Below, one piece after another: positions 34,992 to 43,486 of a stretch of DNA of 64,000 bases. Under the pieces are notes generated by a model that saw only the letters and a list, made by a program, of their open reading frames with translations, ran no database searches and was not told the DNA's origin. This DNA comes from Tenacibaculum discolor (GTDB taxonomy: Bacteria > Bacteroidota > Bacteroidia > Flavobacteriales > Flavobacteriaceae), in NCBI RefSeq assembly GCF_003664185.1, contig NZ_RCCS01000008.1, positions 124,001 to 188,000 of the forward strand, written 5' to 3'. A program made the translations under genes and the position numbers. Position 1 is the first letter of the stretch. Each line of letters opens with the position of its first letter.

Positions 34992-35939
34992 ATGAATAAA
35001 ATTCCAAGCGTAAACTTAGCAGATTTTTTATCAGACGATGCTGAAAGAAAACAAAAATTCATCAATGAAATTGGTGACGCTTATGAGAATATAGGATTTG
35101 TAGCATTAAAAGGGCACTTTTTAGACGATGAATTAGTAGACAACTTATATGCTGAAATCAAGAAGTTTTTTGATTTACCTACAGATGTAAAAGAAAAATA
35201 TGAAATTCCAGGTATTGGTGGTCAAAGAGGATATGTTTCTTTTGGTAAAGAAAGTGCTAAAGGAAAAAAAGAAGGAGATTTAAAAGAGTTTTGGCACTTT
35301 GGTCAGTATGTTGATGCAGATTCAAAGTATGCTAAAGAATACCCAGAAAATGTAGAGGTTGAAGAATTACCTGAATTTAACAAAGTAGGTAAAGAAGCAT
35401 ACCAAATGTTAGAAAAAACAGCTAAATACGTGTTACGTTCGTTAGCATTACACTTAGGCTTGGAAGAAACGTATTTTGATAACTATATTAAAAACGGAAA
35501 TAGTATTTTACGTCCAATTCACTACCCTCCTATTACTACTGAACCTAAAGGAGCTGTAAGAGCTGCTGCTCATGGAGATATTAACTTAATTACTTTGTTA
35601 ATGGGAGCACAAGGAAAAGGATTACAAGTACAAAACCATAAAGGAGAATGGATTGATGCTATAGCGGAAGATGATGAATTAATGATTAATGTAGGTGATA
35701 TGTTATCACGTCATAGTAACAACAAGTTAAAATCAACAATTCACCGTGTAACCAACCCTCCTAAAGAATTATGGGGAACATCTCGTTATTCAATTCCATT
35801 TTTTATGCACCCTGTTTCTGATATGAAACTAGATGTTTTAGAAAACTGTATTGATGAAAACAACCCTAAGCAGTTTGAAGATATTACTGCGGGTGAGTTT
35901 TTAGATGAGCGTTTACGCGAATTAGGATTGAAAAAATAA
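34992..35939 (+). CDS. 2-oxoglutarate/Fe(II)-dependent dioxygenase, isopenicillin N synthase-like
   Basis: The 315-residue protein has a DIOX_N-like half (SVNLADFLSDDAERKQKF, NIGFVALKGH) and a 2OG-Fe(II) core with the metal ligands AAHGDINLITLLMG (His, Asp) and STIHRVTNP (His), plus the 2OG-binding Arg-x-Ser in SRYSIPFFMHP. The substrate is not deducible. It lies 5 bases upstream of the SUI1-like gene, so the two are cotranscribed. Confidence 0.9.
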   Translation: MNKIPSVNLADFLSDDAERKQKFINEIGDAYENIGFVALKGHFLDDELVDNLYAEIKKFFDLPTDVKEKYEIPGIGGQRGYVSFGKESAKGKKEGDLKEFWHFGQYVDADSKYAKEYPENVEVEELPEFNKVGKEAYQMLEKTAKYVLRSLALHLGLEETYFDNYIKNGNSILRPIHYPPITTEPKGAVRAAAHGDINLITLLMGAQGKGLQVQNHKGEWIDAIAEDDELMINVGDMLSRHSNNKLKSTIHRVTNPPKELWGTSRYSIPFFMHPVSDMKLDVLENCIDENNPKQFEDITAGEFLDERLRELGLKK

Positions 35940-35944
35940 ATCTA

Positions 35945-36268
35945 ATGGATTTACAAGATCAATTAAAAAATTTATTTCCAGAACATCAGTTTGAAGAAAA
36001 ACCTGTAGAAAAAAAACCTGATATCTGGTTACAAGAAGAACCTATTCTTTGCAAGTATGAAAAACGAAAAGGGAAACCAGTTACCATTATAGATGGTTAC
36101 AATGGAGCTACTCAAGATTTTAAAAAACTTGCTAAAGAAATTAAAACTAAGCTAAGTGTTGGCGGTAGTTTTAAAGACGATAAAATCATAATTCAAGGAG
36201 ATTATAGAGATACTATAATGCAACTTCTTAAAGATAAAGGATTCAACGTAAAACGCGTTGGTGGATAA
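35945..36268 (+). CDS. SUI1/YciH-type translation initiation factor
   Basis: The 107-residue protein has a variable N-terminus and a C-terminal SUI1 (eIF1-like) domain (about 38-107) with KPVTIIDGYNGATQDFKKLA, KTKLSVGGSFKDDKIIIQGD and a closing LLKDKGFNVKRVGG. YciH-like proteins bind the ribosome and influence start-site selection; the bacterial role is only partly known. A terminator follows directly. Confidence 0.92.
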   Translation: MDLQDQLKNLFPEHQFEEKPVEKKPDIWLQEEPILCKYEKRKGKPVTIIDGYNGATQDFKKLAKEIKTKLSVGGSFKDDKIIIQGDYRDTIMQLLKDKGFNVKRVGG

Positions 36269-36273
36269 GTAAA

Positions 36274-36302
36274 AATGTCGAAGAATTGAATCTTCGACAT
36301 TT
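36274..36302 (+). terminator. Intrinsic terminator after the SUI1 gene
   Basis: AATGTCGAAGA / TCTTCGACATT stem, 6-base loop, then a T-run of eight. Confidence 0.9.
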
Positions 36303-36416
36303 TTTTTATATTTACAACTTTTGTAAAGTGTTAAATACCAACCAATAAATAATAACGTATAAAATAAATCGTTTATTATTATATAAATAAAGAAATCAAC
36401 AAATTCCCTAGAAATC

Positions 36417-37361
36417 ATGAAACATTCTTTATTACACATAACTAATGGAGACGTCACAACTCAAAGGCTTCAAAAATTAAACATTGAAGGTGATATTATT
36501 ACATGGCGTGAAATGTTATGTGAAGGAAAAACATCTGTAGACGTAGGTAGTGAAGACTTCTGGAAAACTCGTTTTGACTTTTTAAAAACTACGTATAAAG
36601 TTACTAAGAAGAAGTTTATAGATTATACCCTTAAAGAGTACCGTAACCTTTGTAATCAAAAACAACAAGATGAGATTGTTTTATGGTTTGAATACGATTT
36701 GTTTTGTCAAGTAAACATGTTAGCGGTAATAAGCTGGCTAAAAAGATATCGTAAAAACCACAAAATATCTTTGGTTACTAGTGGTAAAATAGATAACTCT
36801 AAAAAACTATATGGTTTAGGTGAATTATCTGATGACCAATTAATAGAGCATTTTAATAATAAAATAGAGCTCTCTCAAGACGATATTGAGTACGCAGACT
36901 ACATTTGGCAATTGTATTGTTCAGATAGTCCGTTACCTCTTGAAAATGCGCATAAATTCAATCCAGAATCACCATTTGTATATTTAGAAAGTGCCATAAA
37001 AGCACATTTACTTCGTTTTCCTTCTATTGAAAATGGATTAAACCATATTGAAAATAACATATTAAAAATAGCTAACGAACATACTTTTGCCAACCAAAAT
37101 GAATTCGTAGCTAATCTTTTAACTCACCAAGAAAACTACGGATTTGGTGACATTCAATACGTTAACAAGCTTGAAAGCCTTAAAAAGCTATTTACCTCTT
37201 TTGATCCTGTAAAACTTAGTAAAACAGGAAAGAAAGTATTGCAAAACCAAACTAATTATTATGCAAAGATTCGTTCTGATTTTTCGTATCTTGGTGGCGC
37301 AAAAAAATACAGCTATCTCTATGTAAACTCTACTGATAAGCTGTTAAAAATAACATCGTAA
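36417..37361 (+). CDS. DUF1835-family protein
   Basis: The 314-residue cytoplasmic protein starts MKHSLLHITNGDVTTQRLQK, the DUF1835 signature, with EGDIITWREMLCEGK and VLWFEYDLFCQVNMLAVISW further on. The family has no firm function; some members are annotated as possible DNA-binding or sensor proteins. It is directly followed, without gap, by the nucleoside phosphorylase gene, so it is the first gene of a three-gene unit. Confidence 0.82.
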   Translation: MKHSLLHITNGDVTTQRLQKLNIEGDIITWREMLCEGKTSVDVGSEDFWKTRFDFLKTTYKVTKKKFIDYTLKEYRNLCNQKQQDEIVLWFEYDLFCQVNMLAVISWLKRYRKNHKISLVTSGKIDNSKKLYGLGELSDDQLIEHFNNKIELSQDDIEYADYIWQLYCSDSPLPLENAHKFNPESPFVYLESAIKAHLLRFPSIENGLNHIENNILKIANEHTFANQNEFVANLLTHQENYGFGDIQYVNKLESLKKLFTSFDPVKLSKTGKKVLQNQTNYYAKIRSDFSYLGGAKKYSYLYVNSTDKLLKITS

Positions 37362-38231
37362 ATGAGTATACAACATTCTGAGCTCATCTTAAATCCAGAT
37401 GGTAGTATTTACCATTTGAATTTAAGACCTGAACATATTGCTACCGATATCATTTTTGTTGGAGACCAATATCGCGTCGATAAAGTTACCAAACACTTTG
37501 ATACCATAGAGTTTAGCACCCAAAAAAGAGAATTTAAAACCACTACTGGTACCTATAAAGGAAAAAGGATTTCTGTAATTTCTACAGGAATAGGTCCTGA
37601 TAATATTGATATTGTTTTAAACGAGTTAGATGCGTTAGTTAATATCGACTTAAACACACGTCAAGCTAAAGAAAAGCATACACAGTTAAATATTACCAGA
37701 ATTGGAACTTCGGGTTCTTTGCATGCAGACATTCCTGTTGATAGCTTTTTATTAAGCTCTCATGGATTAGATTTAAACGGAATGCTTCAATCATATCAAG
37801 TAGATAAAATTTCACACCCTGATATTGAAGAAGCTTTTATAAAACATACCAGCTGGAGTACAAAAAAATCGTACCCATTAATTGTTTCTAACGGAAAAGC
37901 TTTAGAAGATAAGTTAATATCTGACAAAGTATACAAAGGTATAACTGCTACTGCTGGTGGATTTTATGGTCCTCAAGGACGTGTTTTACGTTTACCTCTA
38001 CAAGACCCTGATTTAAATAAAAAGATTGATAGTTTTAACTACAACAACAATCGAATTACCAACCTAGAAATGGAAACTTCTGCTATTTACGGATTAGCTA
38101 AATTACTAGGACACAATGCTTCTTCAATGAACGCTATTATTGCTAATAGAGCAAACGGAACGTTTAGTGAAGATCCATACAAAGTAGTAAATGATTTGAT
38201 TGTATACACTCTTGAGAAATTAGTTAAATAA
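37362..38231 (+). CDS. Nucleoside phosphorylase (uridine phosphorylase-like)
   Basis: The 289-residue protein is a PNP/UDP-type phosphorylase: VGDQYRVDKVTKHF near residue 32, the phosphate-binding VISTGIGPDNIDIVLNELD, TRIGTSGSLHADIPVDSF, and the substrate-binding NLEMETSAIYGLAKLLGH. It should cleave a nucleoside with phosphate to a base and ribose-1-phosphate; the exact nucleoside cannot be fixed. It abuts both neighbours (0-base gaps), which shows strong coupling. Confidence 0.9.
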   Translation: MSIQHSELILNPDGSIYHLNLRPEHIATDIIFVGDQYRVDKVTKHFDTIEFSTQKREFKTTTGTYKGKRISVISTGIGPDNIDIVLNELDALVNIDLNTRQAKEKHTQLNITRIGTSGSLHADIPVDSFLLSSHGLDLNGMLQSYQVDKISHPDIEEAFIKHTSWSTKKSYPLIVSNGKALEDKLISDKVYKGITATAGGFYGPQGRVLRLPLQDPDLNKKIDSFNYNNNRITNLEMETSAIYGLAKLLGHNASSMNAIIANRANGTFSEDPYKVVNDLIVYTLEKLVK

Positions 38232-39092
38232 ATGCTAAAATTAAAAATAGGTGGTGTTCCAGAACATTTTAATTATCCATGGTACATCACTTTAAAAAAT
38301 AAAGAATACACCAAAGAAGGAATAAACTTACGCTGGAAAGATTATCCTGGAGGTACAGGAGCTATGGCGAAAGCTTTACGCTCTGGTGAAGTTGATATTG
38401 CCTTAGTACTTACTGAAGGAATTATAAAGGATATTATTAACGGAAATCCGTCAAAAATTACACAAACCTTTGTAAAAAGCCCGCTTGTTTGGGGAATCCA
38501 TGTAGCTGCCAATTCTAAATTTAAAACTATTGACGATTTAGAACACGCAACTGTAGCTATTAGTCGCTTTGGTTCAGGTTCTCAACTTATGGCAATTGTA
38601 AATGCTCATAACAATGGTTGGGACATTAATAAATTACAATTTAAAGTAGTTGGAGATTTGCAAGGAGGAATTGATGCTTTAACTAATGGAGAAGCAGACT
38701 ATTTTATGTGGGAACACTTTACCACCAAACCATTGGTAGACAATGGTACTTTTAGAAGAGTTGGTAATTGCCCTACTCCATGGCCTTGTTTTGTTATTGC
38801 TGTTCGTGATGAAGTATTAGAAAATCATTTTGAAGAAGTAAAAAAAGTACACGATATAATTAATAATTGTACTAAAAACTTTAAAGATTTTGATAATATT
38901 GATGAAGTTCTTTCTAACAGGTATGAACAACAAATAGAAGATATTCAAGAATGGTTATCTATTACTGAATGGAATGACGGTGAAGCTATTTCTGAAAATT
39001 TAATTTCGGACATACAAAATAAAATGGTAGAGTTTAACGTTATTGAAAAGAAGGAAAATTCTGGTGACTTAATCAGAAATATGTATATTTGA
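38232..39092 (+). CDS. Ca3427-like periplasmic-binding-protein-fold protein, without signal peptide
   Basis: The 286-residue protein has the type 2 periplasmic binding fold (GGVPEHFNYPWYITLKNKEY at the start, DYPGGTGAMAKALRSGEVDI, AVISRFGSGSQLMAIVNAHN, GEADYFMWEHFTTKPLVDNG). It begins MLKLKIGG directly, so it is cytosolic. The pattern matches my memory of the Ca3427-like group, named from a Candida protein. There is no transporter next to it. A cytosolic binding protein in a nucleoside phosphorylase operon may be an enzyme or sensor; its ligand is unknown. Confidence 0.78.
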   Translation: MLKLKIGGVPEHFNYPWYITLKNKEYTKEGINLRWKDYPGGTGAMAKALRSGEVDIALVLTEGIIKDIINGNPSKITQTFVKSPLVWGIHVAANSKFKTIDDLEHATVAISRFGSGSQLMAIVNAHNNGWDINKLQFKVVGDLQGGIDALTNGEADYFMWEHFTTKPLVDNGTFRRVGNCPTPWPCFVIAVRDEVLENHFEEVKKVHDIINNCTKNFKDFDNIDEVLSNRYEQQIEDIQEWLSITEWNDGEAISENLISDIQNKMVEFNVIEKKENSGDLIRNMYI

Positions 39093-39110
39093 TTTTTATA
39101 AAACGGAATA

Positions 39111-39284
39111 ATGATGAAAAAAGTAGTATTTATTGCAATTTGTACTGTTAGTTTATTAGGTTTTTCTTCTTGCGGAAGTACTAGTCCTTGTGGATTAGCA
39201 AAAACTAATCAAAACAAACAAAAACAACATCAACAACAAGAGATAGTAGTTGCAGATGCAACTGAAGTAGCAATCGCTGAATAA
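39111..39284 (+). CDS. Small lipoprotein (57 residues)
   Basis: Two adjacent ATGs (39111, 39114) open a frame with MKKVVFIAICTVSLLGFSSC, a complete lipoprotein signal, followed by a short Gln/Lys-rich and acidic tail (KQKQHQQQEIVVADATEVAI) and stop at 39282-39284. It lies 18 bases after the previous gene and is followed by a terminator. No family is recognised; the start, signal and terminator make it credible. Confidence 0.75.
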   Translation: MMKKVVFIAICTVSLLGFSSCGSTSPCGLAKTNQNKQKQHQQQEIVVADATEVAIAE

Positions 39285-39311
39285 GTTGATGTTTCTTTAT
39301 TCAAATTCAAT

Positions 39312-39334
39312 AAATCCGCTTTTTTAGGCGGATT
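39312..39334 (+). terminator. Intrinsic terminator after the small lipoprotein
   Basis: AAATCCGC / GCGGATTT stem with a T-rich loop and a following T-run. Confidence 0.8.
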
Positions 39335-39354
39335 TTTTTGTTACTTTTAAAAAT

Positions 39355-40080
39355 ATGAAAAAGTTGATAAAATTTGCTACGAGACTCTTAGTTTTTATTA
39401 TTGTTTTATTCTTAACTGATTTATACCTTTTAAGAGGTTATTATTCCGCTCCATTAATTAATAAATTATATAATCCAGAAATAAGTAGTATAGAGAAAAA
39501 ATCAGATGCACTAAACATACAAGTCAGTAGACAAAGGAAGGTTTTACAAATAAACTTTAAAAACAAATCAATAAGACCTTTTTTAGTGTGGACGTATCGT
39601 TGGAATGCTTTATTCCCTGTTAATGACTCTGTTTTTTCTTCACACTATAGGCTAAAAACTAAATTTCCAAAATATGAAAATGAGTATCATTATGGATTAG
39701 ATTGTGGAACTGGAGCGGGAACATTTTCAATAACTCCCTTAGAAAGTTTCTCTTCTAAAATAACTGAAGAAAAATTATTAGAATATTTTTGCATAGGAGC
39801 ATATCATCAATACAATGAAAAAAGTGACACTATTAATGATTTGATTTATGATAAACCTTTAATGGTTATTGATGGTAGAAAAAACACTTTTAAAGTTTTT
39901 CCTAGAGAAGACCTTACAAAACAAGATAGTATAAATGTACAACTTTATTTACCTGTTTTCTCTTTTACTCATCAGAATTTATATTATGTAAAATCTAATT
40001 TTTTTAAGTTGCCTTATTCTAAAATGATTGAACAATTAATCAAAGAAAATAGTCAAGTTTTTAAACAAATAAATAATTAA
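39355..40080 (+). CDS. Uncharacterised membrane-anchored protein
   Basis: The 241-residue protein has an N-terminal membrane anchor (about residues 8-28: FATRLLVFIIVLFLTDLYLL) and an extracytoplasmic beta-rich domain with two Cys (LDCGTG, EYFCIGAYH) that could pair. I recognise no family. It is a single gene, convergent with pcm and overlapping its end by four bases. Confidence 0.7.
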   Translation: MKKLIKFATRLLVFIIVLFLTDLYLLRGYYSAPLINKLYNPEISSIEKKSDALNIQVSRQRKVLQINFKNKSIRPFLVWTYRWNALFPVNDSVFSSHYRLKTKFPKYENEYHYGLDCGTGAGTFSITPLESFSSKITEEKLLEYFCIGAYHQYNEKSDTINDLIYDKPLMVIDGRKNTFKVFPREDLTKQDSINVQLYLPVFSFTHQNLYYVKSNFFKLPYSKMIEQLIKENSQVFKQINN

Positions 40081-40718
40081 TTCTTCTTTTTTAGCATAGG
40101 CACAAATCTAAAACCACCTAGTTCATGCTTTTCAAATTCTTTTGGCGACTTTCTAATAAACAATGTCATTACTTGCTCTTTATCTCCCACAGGAATCAAC
40201 AACCTACCTCCTACTTTAATCTGTCCTAACAATGCTTTAGGTACATATGGTGCTCCAGCTGTAACAATAATTTTATCAAAAGGAGCTTCTTCTGGCAACC
40301 CTTTATAACCATCACCAAAAATAAATCGTTTAGGTTTATAACCTAACTTTGGTAAAAACATCGAAGTTTTTTTAAACAGCTCATGTTGTCGTTCTATTGA
40401 ATACACCTCTGCATCCAACTCTAACAATACCGCTGTTTGATAACCAGATCCTGTTCCTATTTCTAATACTTTATCGCCTGGTTTTATTTCTAATACTTGT
40501 GATTGAAATGCCACAGTATAAGGCTGAGATATTGTTTGTTCAGCAGCAATAGGGAATGCTTTATCTTGATAAGCATGTGCTTCAAAACTACTATCCATAA
40601 ACAAATGTCTTGGAATTTTTCTAATAGCCTTTAACACTTTTTCATCATTAATTCCTTTTGCTTCTAAAACGTTTGCTAATTGATTTCTAAGTCCTTGATG
40701 TTTGGTTGTATCCTTCAT
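40077..40718 (-). CDS. pcm: Protein-L-isoaspartate O-methyltransferase
   Basis: The 213-residue SAM enzyme repairs isoaspartyl residues in damaged proteins. Motifs: RHLFMDSSFEAHAYQDKAFP, QTISQPYTVAFQSQVLEI, the SAM-binding VLEIGTGSGYQTAVLLEL, and FDKIIVTAGAPYVPKALLGQ, then GGRLLIPVG. Length and order match the family. It is transcribed away from the dehydrogenase at 40938 and is monocistronic. Confidence 0.95.
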   Translation of the reverse strand: MKDTTKHQGLRNQLANVLEAKGINDEKVLKAIRKIPRHLFMDSSFEAHAYQDKAFPIAAEQTISQPYTVAFQSQVLEIKPGDKVLEIGTGSGYQTAVLLELDAEVYSIERQHELFKKTSMFLPKLGYKPKRFIFGDGYKGLPEEAPFDKIIVTAGAPYVPKALLGQIKVGGRLLIPVGDKEQVMTLFIRKSPKEFEKHELGGFRFVPMLKKKN

Positions 40719-40858
40719 TCTTACATTAATCTACCAATAGGTATTACTAGCTAAATTACTATAAAACCTATAATTTCTTATTTAAAATACCCTTTATGGG
40801 GCTCACTAATTATAAAATTTCGGCAGGATAAAAGTAGTAATAAATCTGTATAAAAGTG

Positions 40859-40866
40859 TATCTTTG
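40859..40866 (+). promoter_or_regulatory. TAnnTTTG -7 element of the Gfo/Idh/MocA gene
   Basis: TATCTTTG, 71 bases before the ATG at 40938, in the pcm/dehydrogenase divergent interval; a 5' leader of about 65 bases follows. Confidence 0.5.
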
Positions 40867-40937
40867 TTTGCGTTGATTTTTTGTGGAAATCATTTCTTTT
40901 TCAACAAACCAATCAAATAACTAATAATCTTTCACTT

Positions 40938-41897
40938 ATGTTAAAAGCTGGAGTTTTAGGCGCAGGTCACTTAGGAAAAATCCATTTGCGTTTGTTACAA
41001 CAATCAGAAAAATACGAATTAGTAGGGTTTTATGACCCTTTTACAGAAAACGCACAAAAAGTAGCTGATGAGTTTGGCTATAAATTATTCGATTCAGTAG
41101 AAGCATTAATTGATGCTGTTGAAGTAGTTGATATTGTTACTCCTACTCTTTCTCACTTTGATTGTGCTAAACAAGCCATTGAAAAAGGGAAGCATATTTT
41201 TATTGAAAAGCCTATTACTAATACAGTATTAGAAGCAGAAGCTATAAGAACTTTAGCTAGTCAACATCATGTTCGTGGTCAAGTTGGACATGTAGAGCGT
41301 TTTAACCCTGCTTTTATGGCTGTAAAAGACTTGATTGACACACCAATGTTTATTGAAACACATCGTTTAGCTGAATTTAACCCTCGAGGAACAGATGTTC
41401 CTGTTGTTTTAGATTTAATGATTCATGATATTGACATTATTTTATCTGTGGTAAATTCAAAAGTAAAGAATGTGCATGCAAGTGGAGTATCAGTTATTTC
41501 AGAAACTCCTGATATTGCCAATGCACGTATTGAATTTGAAAACGGTTGTGTTGCAAACCTAACAGCAAGTAGAATTTCAATGAAAAACATGCGTAAAAGT
41601 CGTTTTTTCCAAAGAGACGCTTATATCTCTGTAAACTTTTTAGAAAAGCAATCTGAAGTTGTTAGAATGAAAGATGTGCCAGAAAAACCTGATGAGTTTG
41701 CTATGATTTTGCAGAATGCTGAGGGAGTTAAAAAGCAAATTTATTACGATAATCCTGAAGTAGTTGCCAACAACGCTATTTTAGATGAATTAGAGTCGTT
41801 TGCAGATGCTATTAAGAATAACACTACTCCTATTGTTTCGTTACGTCAAGGTACTGAAGCTTTACGTGTAGCACATCAGATTATAGACTGTTTTTAG
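40938..41897 (+). CDS. Gfo/Idh/MocA-family NAD(P)-dependent oxidoreductase
   Basis: Start at ATG 40938 places the Rossmann motif at the N-terminus (MLKAGVLGAGHLGKIHLRLL); the frame is open further upstream but has no sense there. The 319-residue protein has EKPITNTVLEAEAIRTLA (the EKP motif), HVERFNPAFMAV and DLMIHDIDIILSV, family hallmarks. It oxidises or reduces a sugar-like substrate; which one cannot be told. The next gene is 150 bases away, across a repeat. Confidence 0.9.
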   Translation: MLKAGVLGAGHLGKIHLRLLQQSEKYELVGFYDPFTENAQKVADEFGYKLFDSVEALIDAVEVVDIVTPTLSHFDCAKQAIEKGKHIFIEKPITNTVLEAEAIRTLASQHHVRGQVGHVERFNPAFMAVKDLIDTPMFIETHRLAEFNPRGTDVPVVLDLMIHDIDIILSVVNSKVKNVHASGVSVISETPDIANARIEFENGCVANLTASRISMKNMRKSRFFQRDAYISVNFLEKQSEVVRMKDVPEKPDEFAMILQNAEGVKKQIYYDNPEVVANNAILDELESFADAIKNNTTPIVSLRQGTEALRVAHQIIDCF

Positions 41898-41920
41898 AAT
41901 AAAGTAAATAAGTAATAACC

Positions 41921-42023
41921 GCGTTAGGGATTGCAGTGAAAATCCTTTTTTGTTATTCTGAGTGAATCGAAGAATACAACAAAAAAGATTGTAGCGGAAA
42001 GCCCGACCCGCAGGGGAACGCCC
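41921..42023. repeat. Dispersed Flavobacteriaceae-type palindromic repeat
   Basis: It begins GCGTTAGGGATTGCAG and ends GGGAACGCCC, with internal complementary arms CTTTTTTGTTATTCT / AGAATACAACAAAAAAG and the conserved core GATTGTAGCGGAAAGCCCGA. I remember this type of element scattered in intergenic regions of Flavobacteriaceae genomes. A copy number cannot be given from one window. Confidence 0.75.
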
Positions 42024-42047
42024 ATATAAATATCAAAACACAACAAC

Positions 42048-42935
42048 ATGAAAAATATCGCCGTAATTGGAGCAGGAACAATGGGAAATGGAATTGCGCA
42101 TACTTTTGCTCAATTTGGATACAATGTTCAACTTATCGACATTTCGCAAGCTGCCTTAGATAGAGGTCTAGCAACCATTACTAAAAACTTAGACAGAATG
42201 GTAGCGAAAGAAAAAATTACTGAAGACGATAAAAATAATACTTTAAATAACATTACTACACATACTTCTATTAAAGAAGGTGTTCAAAACACTAGTTTAG
42301 TTGTTGAGGCAGCTACTGAAAATGTAGATTTAAAACTTAAGATTTTTAAAGATTTAGATGAAGCTTGTGCTGAAGATACTATTTTAGCTACCAACACTTC
42401 ATCAATCTCAATTACTCAAATTGCAGCAGCTACCAATAGACCTGAAAAAGTAATTGGAATGCACTTTATGAATCCTGTACCAATTATGAAATTGGTTGAA
42501 ATTATTAGAGGATACAACACTTCTGATAAAGTAATGGACTTTACAGTTGATTTAACTAAGAAAATTAATAAGGTTCCTGTTGAAGTAAACGATTACCCAG
42601 GTTTTGTTGCCAACCGTATTTTAATGCCAATGATTAACGAAAGTATTGAAACTTTATACAACGGTGTTGCTGGTGTTGCTGAAATTGATACTGTAATGAA
42701 ATTAGGAATGGCACATCCAATGGGACCATTACAATTAGCTGATTTTATTGGGTTAGATGTTTGTTTATCTATTTTAAACGTAATGTATGACGGATTTAAA
42801 AACCCTAAGTATGCTCCATGTCCGTTATTAGTAAACATGGTTGCAGCAGGAAAATTAGGAGTAAAATCTGGAGAAGGTTTTTACGATTATTCAGAAAGTA
42901 GAAAAGCAGAGAAAGTAGCGAAGATGTTTTCGTAA
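42048..42935 (+). CDS. 3-hydroxybutyryl-CoA / 3-hydroxyacyl-CoA dehydrogenase
   Basis: The 295-residue protein has the NAD-binding IAVIGAGTMGNGIAHTFAQF at the N-terminus, ATNTSSISITQIAAATNRPE, GMHFMNPVPIMKLVEIIRG (catalytic His and Asn neighbourhood) and the C-terminal GPLQLADFIGLDVCLSI, with AAGKLGVKSGEGFYDYSE. It interconverts 3-hydroxyacyl-CoA and acetoacyl-CoA. A single-function short form rather than a FadB fusion is supported by length. It is a single gene with a terminator. Confidence 0.93.
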   Translation: MKNIAVIGAGTMGNGIAHTFAQFGYNVQLIDISQAALDRGLATITKNLDRMVAKEKITEDDKNNTLNNITTHTSIKEGVQNTSLVVEAATENVDLKLKIFKDLDEACAEDTILATNTSSISITQIAAATNRPEKVIGMHFMNPVPIMKLVEIIRGYNTSDKVMDFTVDLTKKINKVPVEVNDYPGFVANRILMPMINESIETLYNGVAGVAEIDTVMKLGMAHPMGPLQLADFIGLDVCLSILNVMYDGFKNPKYAPCPLLVNMVAAGKLGVKSGEGFYDYSESRKAEKVAKMFS

Positions 42936-42955
42936 GCTTTGACTTATAACTATAT

Positions 42956-42989
42956 AAAAAAGGGAAGTTTCAATTGAAACTTCCCTTTT
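42956..42989. terminator. Bidirectional terminator
   Basis: A near-perfect palindrome AAAAAGGGAAGTTTC / GAAACTTCCCTTTTT between convergent genes. Confidence 0.9.
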
Positions 42990-43038
42990 TTATATAAATG
43001 TGATTGATACTAAAACAAGTTTATCATCATACTAAGTT

Positions 43039-43485
43039 TTAACACGAAGTATCTGCGATGATTTTCCATTCTCCTTGTATCTTCTTAAATATGATCATAA
43101 AAACGCCGTTAGCGTCTCCTACAGCTCTTTTTAAATGATATTCTCCCATAACTGAATAAGCTCCATTAGTAATTTTAGAAATATCATTAACCTTAAACGT
43201 TAATGTTCCCGAATGCTCTTTTGTTGGATACCCTTTTTTATAGTTATCTAAGGTTTTTTGCCAACCGAACGTAATTCCGTTGCGTCCGTAAAACTTTAAT
43301 GAATCACTTTTCCAATACCCTTGCATAAAACCTTCTAAATCGTGATTAGACCAAGCTTCTTCTTGTGCTTTCATTACTGATAAGATTTCTTGCTTTTCTG
43401 TTTCTTCTGAAACAGTTTGAGTTGCTTCTTCTTTACACGCAACAAATAGTGCCAATAAAAAAATGACAGTTAATAACTTCTTCAT
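43039..43485 (-). CDS. NTF2/SnoaL-like lipoprotein (DUF4440 type)
   Basis: The 148-residue protein has a lipobox (LLALFVACKEE) and an NTF2-like fold: EILSVMKAQEEAWSNHDLEG then FMQGYWKSDSLKF and IIFKKIQGEWKIIADTSC. Such lipoproteins bind small ligands or act as uncharacterised periplasmic factors. It starts one base after the MoxR gene ends, so it is cotranscribed with moxR. Confidence 0.88.
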   Translation of the reverse strand: MKKLLTVIFLLALFVACKEEATQTVSEETEKQEILSVMKAQEEAWSNHDLEGFMQGYWKSDSLKFYGRNGITFGWQKTLDNYKKGYPTKEHSGTLTFKVNDISKITNGAYSVMGEYHLKRAVGDANGVFMIIFKKIQGEWKIIADTSC

Positions 43486-43486
43486 C

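Noticed and set aside
37362..39092. Phosphorylase plus binding-fold protein as MqnB/MqnD of the futalosine menaquinone pathway
   Set aside because: Flavobacteria generally use the classical Men pathway, other mqn genes are absent, and the binding-fold protein looks Ca3427-like.
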